The notes under the pieces are model-generated. The model had not been told where the DNA came from, did not search any database, and saw only the letters and a program-made list of their open reading frames with translations. From the NCBI GenBank assembly GCA_030374805.1, contig JARGSG010000213.1:124001-188000 (forward strand): 64,000 bases of DNA. The letters are read 5' to 3'. The translations under genes and the position numbers were made by a program. Within the stretch, counting starts at the first letter, position 1. Each line of letters begins with the position of its first letter. The stretch is from Gracilaria gracilis. Lineage: Eukaryota; Rhodophyta; Florideophyceae; Gracilariales; Gracilariaceae. Below are positions 57,902 through 64,000 of the stretch, one piece after another.

Positions 57902-59641
57902 ATGGCTGGGAGCAAGAAGAATAAGAAGAATAGGAGGTAAATTGATCTTACTGACGATGAGGATGAGGTAGAAATCCAACCTGCTCCAAAGAGGATGAAG
58001 AAGGGCACCGTGAAGACCAATTCTGGAGATGTACCAATGGAGGTTGTTTCTTTACGCAGGAATATGACGAAGCTGGCTTTGAAGAAGTTCTTCAAAGAAC
58101 AGAAAATAAACTTGATCTCGTCGAGCAAGGATGAAATTGGTGGCAGTGAGAATGATAGTAGGTTCGTTCAGGACGAGAAGGAAGGGGTGGAGGAAGGAAC
58201 GATGCGTGGATTTGAAGATAAGAATCCCGAGAAAACACCGAAAGGAATGAATAAGGCAGGTCAGTGGGCTGGTGGACTGGATTTGTCATGGACGAGTCTC
58301 GTGAATGCGCTACCGAGTGAGTGGCCGGGAGGGAAGAATGCAGTGAAACATCAGCATCCGTGGATGGAGATGATTCATTTGGGAAAGGAGCACAGGGCGG
58401 AATGTTGGGGGGTGGCAGATTTTAGAGCGGTCCATCATGCGGTGTACTGGCATGCCGCCCGGAATGTGCACAAGGAGCTGGGTAGCACAAGCACGGCCAG
58501 TTCTTGGAGTGAAGCTTCCGTTGAAGGGAAAGCGGAGAGGAAAGAAGAAGCTCTTTGGATGGTGGCGATGGAGAAAGATGATCTCGCTCGAGAGTACTTT
58601 GCGACGACGAGAATGGAGTTGATGGAAAATGGTTTCTGTGTTTTGGAACACTTTGGAACTGACGAAGGTATGTCAGAGGAGGCGAAGAAGAGGGGCGTGG
58701 TGGTAGATGAAGATTTGACGGAAGGGTTGCTGGAGTTTTTTGAGAAGGACTTCAAGGAGCAGCCAGACTTGAAGTTTGAAGAGAACCGAACGAAATGGAA
58801 TCCCATCATCAACGCGGGGGAAGGAAAGAATGCTGGGTACAGGATGCAGGAAACTGGACGATAAATTAGGACCAAGAAGGAGATTGTTGATCGCATGGAA
58901 TCTGATGAGAAGAATGAGATGATAGTGAGAAAGCGGGCGTTGCTAGATGCGAGGTTTGGGCAAACTGCATCGGCTCTTCGCTTTTGTAGCAACAGCGAAG
59001 CGAAGAAAAGGATGTATGCGCCGCAGACCGGTGGGCGTGTGTTGGGTACGGAGAGGGGATGCCCAAAACATGTGTTGCACACTGATTTTCGAGGGTTAAC
59101 GAATGTGAAAAAGGATAAGGGAGAGATTCTGGGTTTCTTCGTGATGGCCTCTAGGGAGAGTTAGTTTATGATATGGGGATTTGAGAGGTCACACAATATG
59201 TATGTCACGGATGACAAGATTTTGGGGAGGTTATCACGTACAATGGTTTTGAAGAGGTTCACGGTTCCGCCTTAATCTGTGTTTATTGGGAGAGGGGATG
59301 TGTTTCATGCGGGAGCTGGGTACATTGATGCGTTGGTGAAAGAGAATTACCTGAGGTATTACATGTACTTTGTACCTCAAGGATACAAGCTCTCTGACGC
59401 GCTGCCCAGGGAGCCAGCGTTTCGACCAAAGTTCGTAAATGAGGACTTTTGGCTAGGAGAAGACCCAAACGACCAGCTGGACGATGATGAAGGTTTGGAG
59501 GAATAGAGTGAAATAGAAGATATAGAAGATGAGGAGAACGGGTACAAAGAGGAACATGAAGAGATGTCAGGTGGCCCTGCTGAGAATACGGATGGGGATT
59601 ACGAGGAAGGACAGATGATAATGGATGAAGACGATGAGTAG
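57902..59641 (+). pseudogene. 2-oxoglutarate/Fe(II)-dependent dioxygenase with N-terminal SIM
   Basis: One frame of 579 codons from ATG 57,902 to TAG 59,641, broken by five in-frame stops (57,938 TAA, 58,862 TAA, 59,162 TAG, 59,273 TAA, 59,504 TAG) but no frameshift. Residues 14-25 (IDLTDDEDEVEI) form a canonical-looking SUMO-interaction motif. The C-terminal third has the double-stranded beta-helix signature: HTD (residues 393-395, metal ligands), FMIWGFERSHNMY (substrate strand; family WxGSH), GDVFHAGAGY (His 469, third metal ligand) and YLRYYMYF (Arg 485, 2-oxoglutarate contact). All ligands are kept. The tail is acidic. The family includes nucleic-acid and protein oxygenases; the substrate cannot be told. 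Location in a transposon beside a DNA methyltransferase makes a modified base an attractive guess. Confidence 0.78.
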
Positions 59642-59804
59642 ATATAATGTAGCACGTATACTGCTGTGTTTGTTTGTGATAGAGACTTGAAATAGAAAGT
59701 GAACAGGTGATTTGTTTAAGCGGCAACATAAAAAAAATTGGAGAACAGAAACGGGTGGTGTGTGTAGTTGCAACGAGTACAAGGTGTAAAATTTGTTCTA
59801 ATTA

Positions 59805-60634
59805 CTACAGAATGTGATGTCTAAGAACATTGACATAGTTGGTGTGGAGGGGGGTAGGGTCCTGCCTTCCAGCTAGTTTTTTGTCTGCAGAGGTGAGATA
59901 GAGGTAAGCATTTCTGAATTCAAACTCCGAGAAAGAGGCTGGGAAGGAAGTAAGGGTGCTGCCGTATTCCAGAAGGGATTCCACTGTAGAAGGGATATTG
60001 AAGGAGAGACCTATGTTGAAGGTGACTATCCCTAGAGGCTCCTTCACTATAATTGAGACAACAGTTTTGTACTTTGTAGCCACTTCATGCATGGTAACGA
60101 ATCCAAATGAAGAACCGACGAGATTGAGAGAAGAGATATAAACGAGCTTTTGGTAGAAAGACTTGGAAAAGGTGTTTTCGTCGACGATACTGCAAGTGAG
60201 ACCTGCGGTCCAGAGGCGTTCGGCTATTGCCACAGCCCACTTTCCGCTGGCTGTGGTTAGAATATTGGGAGAGAGAGGCGTGACACCATCCTTTGGGGAG
60301 GCGCTGACAGTTGGAACGGCGATGTAAGAGCGGCTCGTGTGCAGTGCTCAATTCCGTGGTGGGAAAGGATGGGAAGAATGTGACCATTCTGGATGAGGAC
60401 CAAGTCTTTTGCTCGTTTTGGTGGACAAGATACAATTACTTTTTCGAGAAGTTCGTTCCTGCCACAGAAGAAGATTGGACCTTGGGGAAGGCAATCTGCA
60501 GAAATGAAGTCTTCGATGGAGAGAAAGGTGTCTCGAGGGGAACCATTGTTGTTAAGCATGGTTCCCATACGGCCTCTACCTATGACAACAGCTGGGATGA
60601 TTGTAGAACAGAGGTAAGATGAATGGGAACTCAT
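59805..60634 (-). pseudogene. Unidentified minus-strand cargo gene
   Basis: Frames 60,634-60,257 and 60,233-59,805 join across a frameshift near 60,330, where the second frame reads VSAPPKDGVTPLSPNIL, then KWAVAIAERLWTAGLTCSIV. A paralogue occurs at 7,930-8,640 with similar protein text, confirming that it codes on this strand. AERLWTAGLTC faintly recalls the anticodon-binding-like domain of HisRS/GCN2, but no other motif supports this. Similarity between the two copies extends upstream to about 60,958 (LLINTLFDPTSPTALLPISF). Confidence 0.45.
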
Positions 60635-60913
60635 TGCGATGAGTTTGTTTGATTGAAGATATGGGCTGTTGGAAGGTGTCGGGTGCTGGTAGCTGTGGAA
60701 AGAAAGTGGTCTACATTCTAAGGAGTGGTGAAAGCTTTAATTACACGACTGGGCTGTTGTTTTGGTCAAGAAAGATATTGTTCCAGGGGATAAGGGGATT
60801 TGTATGATTCGGTTATGGAAAGAAATGGGCAGCAGGGCTGTAGGGGAGGTTGGGTCGAAGAGTGTGTTTATGAGAAGGTATGCAGTGAAATAAAGCATGA
60901 AAAGTAAGAGTTT

Positions 60914-62161
60914 ATGGTACCGTTGGTACTTGAGAGATGGGGGCATCAGGGGTTTCACTGGGATATGGTATGGAGCGAGGTTGGGAAAATGTGGAGATTG
61001 CTAGGGGAAAAATGGAAATTGTGTGGAATGGCGGGAAATTCGAGTGGATGTGAATGCGTTACAAAAGGTTGTGCAGCGCAAGTGGGTGTGTGGCCGACAG
61101 TGCCACGGGTGTGCGGAGTGGGTTGGAGTGCTGGAACTGTTGGGTTCATCTCGCTTTTTCTTATCTATCTTCGTTATCGTGAACCGCCGTTTATTTCTGC
61201 GATGTCGAATGGGTGCGTCGGGGACGAGGAGCTAGTGGCTCTGCTTCACCGGACGGAGGTATCAGAGACGCCACCGGGAAAAAAGGAGGAGGATTAGGAC
61301 AAGGTTTGAATGGGGAAGAAGGAGGGAAGTGGGGTGGAGAGGGAGGTGGGGGTGATGGGGGTTGAGGGGTGGAAGGGATGGGGGACCGGAGAGGAGGTTT
61401 GCGGCGGAGATGGAGGAGCGGTTGAGGAGGCTTGGAGGGGATCTGAAGGAGCATTTGGGCGACTGGCTTTCTGAGATGGTTGGTGAGATGGGAGGGGTGG
61501 TGCTGAGTGTGTCGGAGATTGGGGTGTTAATGGATTTGATTTCGAGGATTCGGAAAAGGATGAATTTGGCTGGAATGGGTACTGGGAAGAATGTGAGTGG
61601 GATGGTAGAGTGCATTGGAGGGAGTTGCTGACGCTGAGAAGGGAGAATATGAGGCTGTAGGGACGTGTGAGGGTGTTAGAGGAGCAAGTGGGACAGGTGG
61701 AGAAGGCGTGCCAATTGTTGTTGGAGTTGAAGGAGCTGGTGAGGGAAGGAGGCGCTCGGAGGGCGGCGGAAAGAGAGAGAGTGTCACCGGTGACGCCTGG
61801 CTTTTATGGTGGACGTGGGAGTGTGAGGGGGAGGAGCAGAGAAGGGAATGGAGGGGAGGTTGGAGAAAGTCGGCTGAGGAAGAGGCGGAAGGGTGGGGTG
61901 ATGGTGGACGAGGATGGGGAGGTGTGTGTGCCACGACAGCTGCCCGGTGGAGCGCCACTAGTTGGGTTTGGTAGTGCGGCGGCGGCTGTGCGAACGGCGG
62001 AGCGCATACTGGAGGAGCAGGAGGAGAAGAGGCTGGGAGGGGTTGGAAGCCGCTTTGGGGCTAGGAGGGTGTACGAGAATGGAGATAGTGTTCCGTTGGA
62101 GTTCTTCAACTTGAAATTTAGGGAAAATGAGACTCAGGATCCGAATGCAGGGTTGGAATAA
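60914..62161 (+). pseudogene. Membrane-segment and coiled-coil cargo protein
   Basis: The frame 60,914-61,297 has a hydrophobic stretch (AGTVGFISLFLIYLRY) followed by PPFISAMSNGC. Frames 61,362-61,631 and 61,667-62,161 give a helical part (LGDWLSEMVGEMGGVVLSV), a heptad segment (RVLEEQVGQVEKACQLLLEL), a basic RLRKRRKGG, MVDEDGEV, and a conserved end, PLEFFNLKFRENE. The reading order is confirmed by the 8.8-9.8 kb and 17.4 kb copies. Its stop lies 269 bp before the element's right end. Function unknown. Frameshifts at about 61,300 and 61,640 break it. Confidence 0.55.
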
Positions 62162-62430
62162 AGGAGCGCTGGTGGTGGGTTCGTAATTTTTTAGAGTGTG
62201 TTTGACGAGTGTGGTGAATGTAAAGTTACGAACGGTGGCAGGGAAACTACAAACTATCCTTCAACTCCAGTAGCTGAAATTTGAACTGCACTGAACGGAA
62301 ACGTAACTTCTAAAAAACTTTTTTTTGCCTTGCCAACTAGCGCAAACTGCAAAAATATTAGGTTTTTCGGATTTTTATTTTCACAACTAGCGATCTAGCA
62401 TACTAAACTAGCATTCCGGGAACACCGACG
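62162..62430. promoter_or_regulatory. Right subterminal region and terminus of the giant element
   Basis: Contains aactagc at 62,335, 62,385 and 62,405 plus gatctagca between, then gcattccgggaacaccgacg. The same block closes the 10,082 copy, and all but the last 10 bp is found at 17.8 kb. Confidence 0.7.
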
Positions 62431-64000
62431 TGGTGGCCCTCAGAATAAACCCACTATTTGTGTGTCTCGTTCCGACCTATTGTCGTATAATTGCCCCTGT
62501 GCTGGTTTTTTTCTGTTCTATCTCTTTTTTCCCACTGTGTTGGTTTTGTTCCCCTTTTTGGGTTTGCTCTATTGTTCTGTTTTCAGTTGCCCGTCGTCGG
62601 ATACTTTTTCGTCTCCGCTTCACTCTCTCGATGTCGATGCGTTGTGTCGTGACCGTGTGAACATGTTCATATCTACAGACTATAGCTCACCCCCAATAGT
62701 CCGACGCTGGTCGTGACGGTTTTAAGCCAAGGTCAAGTTGACCCAGGATTTACATCCGGCTTAGGTGTGTCATTCCCGGAGTGCTCCGTTCGCCGGGCTA
62801 CCTCATCGAGGGGAAGATTCCGAAAGTTTTTCTGTGTTTGCGCTCTTCCTCCCAGAGTATAGCACGACACGAATCCACCCAACCTTTCCAGGAATCAATA
62901 CGGTTTATTCGCGATTCTTTCAATAATTCATTTATCCCGGAGACAAGAACGACAAAATTTAATTTTTTTGCTGGCGCCATTTACGCTCAGCAACCCATAA
63001 CAATGGCTGTCATGGAGTATTCCTTTGAGTCCACATGTTTATTTTTCTTCCAGCCAGAATATCCAGCCAGAATTTCCAGAACGATTTAAGGAAAAGAGAG
63101 AAGCCATAATCACTGAGTCCCTGCGAAAGGAAAAGCTTGTTGCCGAGCGTGTGAAGAGCGTGAGGCTGCGGGGGTACAGATGCAGAGGTAATAAGAAAGG
63201 CGAAGTTAATTTTGAATTGTCTGGGATAGCTTCCAAAAAGTACAGAATCTGAGCGAGCTCTTGCGCAACGCGGTGATGGCCTATAACATAATTATGTACC
63301 ACGTCACTCCCTTTAAAAATCGGGGAAAGATCTGACAGGTATTGGTTATCTAAAGCGCAAATCTGTCGCGTTTAACTGTGATGTAGCGATGGAGCATGAA
63401 CAGGTTCAAATATTTGAGAAGAACACCAGCACAAGGGAGCACAAAAGCGCGAAAAAGAGCGAAAAGACTGTTTTCAGGCAGAAAGTTGGGAGCTCGAGAG
63501 GTGAAAGAAAGAGGCAGCCAATAGCAAAGTCTAAGACCAGAGGGCGAAATAACAGCAGCGGTGCCAACAAGATTGCAAAGAAAATAACTTGGTTGTGTAT
63601 CGGGGAAGGGTGGCAAGGGATTGCATGTGTCATGCACAACGAAGTCGTCTAAAATATGAAATGCGTTCTTTAAAGGACTTCTGCCAAACCGTTGTATGTA
63701 TGGCGCAAACGGTATCGGAATTGCTGGGAGAGGTTGGGGTTGATCCGGTTGGGCCTACTTTGTTTCGAAAGCCGATTTTTATTGCTTTTGTGAAGGTGGT
63801 GAGATAAAAGACAAAGATGGGTCTTTGAAAGGCGCATTGCTTAAAGACACCGTCTGAAAGTCACCGTCCACATGGAAAAGAGAGCAAAACATCGATTGCT
63901 GTGGTCATTGAAGGGTGAAAGCGGCTGAGAAAAGAGATCAACAAAATGTGTTAAAACACTGTCCAATTAGAGCCTTTTAGGAACGGTAACTGAAAAAGAC
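62431..64000. other. Right flank, short unassigned frames
   Basis: Plus-strand pieces at 63,025-63,252 (FPERFKEKREAIITESLRKE) and 63,389-63,652 (basic, KSAKKSEKTVFRQK) have protein-like composition but no recognised family. No repeat shared with identified elements was seen. The pyrimidine-rich start (62,490-62,640) may be an LTR-like or leader sequence. Confidence 0.3.

Larger units (their letters stand above)
45036..62430 (+). mobile_element. 17.4-kb giant TIR transposon with chromatin-modifying cargo
   Basis: The left end CGTCGGTGTTATCGGAATGC (45,036) matches the reverse complement of the right end, CGTCGGTGTTCCCGGAATGC (ending 62,430), with 25 of 27 bp identical. Inside both ends lie several copies of AACTAGC/GCTAGTT (45,054, 45,162, 45,205, 45,224; 62,335, 62,385, 62,405), as expected of subterminal transposase-binding repeats in CACTA-type elements. 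The interior holds a Tnp2/Plavaka-like transposase and at least six cargo genes on both strands, and is more GC-rich than the flanks. If CG is counted outside the repeat, both this element and the 1,734 MITE are flanked by CG. Nested palindromic repeats occupy 55.4-56.7 kb. Confidence 0.85.

Noticed and set aside
57496-58128. 210-codon minus-strand ORF
   Set aside because: Antisense to the SIM protein and dioxygenase reading frames; no motif.
57902-59641. Alternative genetic code with TAA/TAG read as glutamine
   Set aside because: Stops in other relics replace Trp or His as well as Gln, the decayed elements also contain frameshifts and lost catalytic residues, and TGA stops occur too. Mutational decay explains this better.

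Overview
This is a eukaryotic, gene-poor, transposon-rich stretch of nuclear DNA. It has no operons, no bacterial-type ribosome sites and no CRISPR. Most recognisable protein sequence belongs to decayed mobile elements: Ty3/gypsy with a chromodomain, Ty1/copia, a LINE, four pogo/jerky-like DDE transposases and two Tnp2/Plavaka-like (CACTA-related) transposases. The copia motifs and the mix of elements remind me of florideophyte red algae such as Chondrus or Gracilariopsis. That assignment is an inference and is not proven by anything in the window.

Layout. 0-2.1 kb: Tnp2-like remnant followed by a 369-bp foldback MITE. 4.4-6.5 kb: Ty3/gypsy RNase H, integrase and chromodomain. 7.9-10.1 kb and 17.4-17.8 kb: truncated copies of the right end of the giant element described below. 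11.7-12.0 and 25.5-25.9 kb: two copies of another foldback element. 13.2-15.3 kb: pogo-like element with terminal repeats and TA duplications. 16.2-16.8 kb: one intact orphan ORF, the best host-gene candidate. 18.5-20.0 kb: pogo-like transposase broken only by two stops. 23.4-24.0 kb: LINE tail. 27.2-32.6 kb: long decayed minus-strand coding region of unknown origin. 38.5-39.4 and 43.4-44.6 kb: two more DDE transposase remnants. 40.5-41.7 kb: copia reverse transcriptase.

The main find is a 17.4-kb element at 45,036-62,430. It is bounded by a roughly 27-bp terminal inverted repeat that is 25/27 identical, with AACTAGC-type subterminal repeats inside both ends. It carries, in order: a Tnp2/Plavaka-like transposase with a zinc finger (+); a basic coiled-coil protein (-); a beta-class DNA adenine methyltransferase (DPPYN and DLFAG motifs) in frame with a SET domain (-); a palindrome-rich spacer; a protein with a SUMO-interaction-like motif (+); a 2-oxoglutarate/Fe(II) dioxygenase with a second such motif (+); an unidentified minus-strand gene; and a membrane/coiled-coil protein (+). 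A transposon carrying both a DNA-methylation writer fused to a SET domain and a possible oxidative eraser suggests cargo that manipulates host chromatin. This copy is dead: the cargo genes contain stops and frameshifts.

Many premature stops sit where the family has glutamine (CAA/CAG to TAA/TAG), pointing to C-to-T decay across the window. Large stretches (about 2-4.4, 10-11.7, 20-22.5 and 32.6-38.4 kb) hold nothing I can identify.
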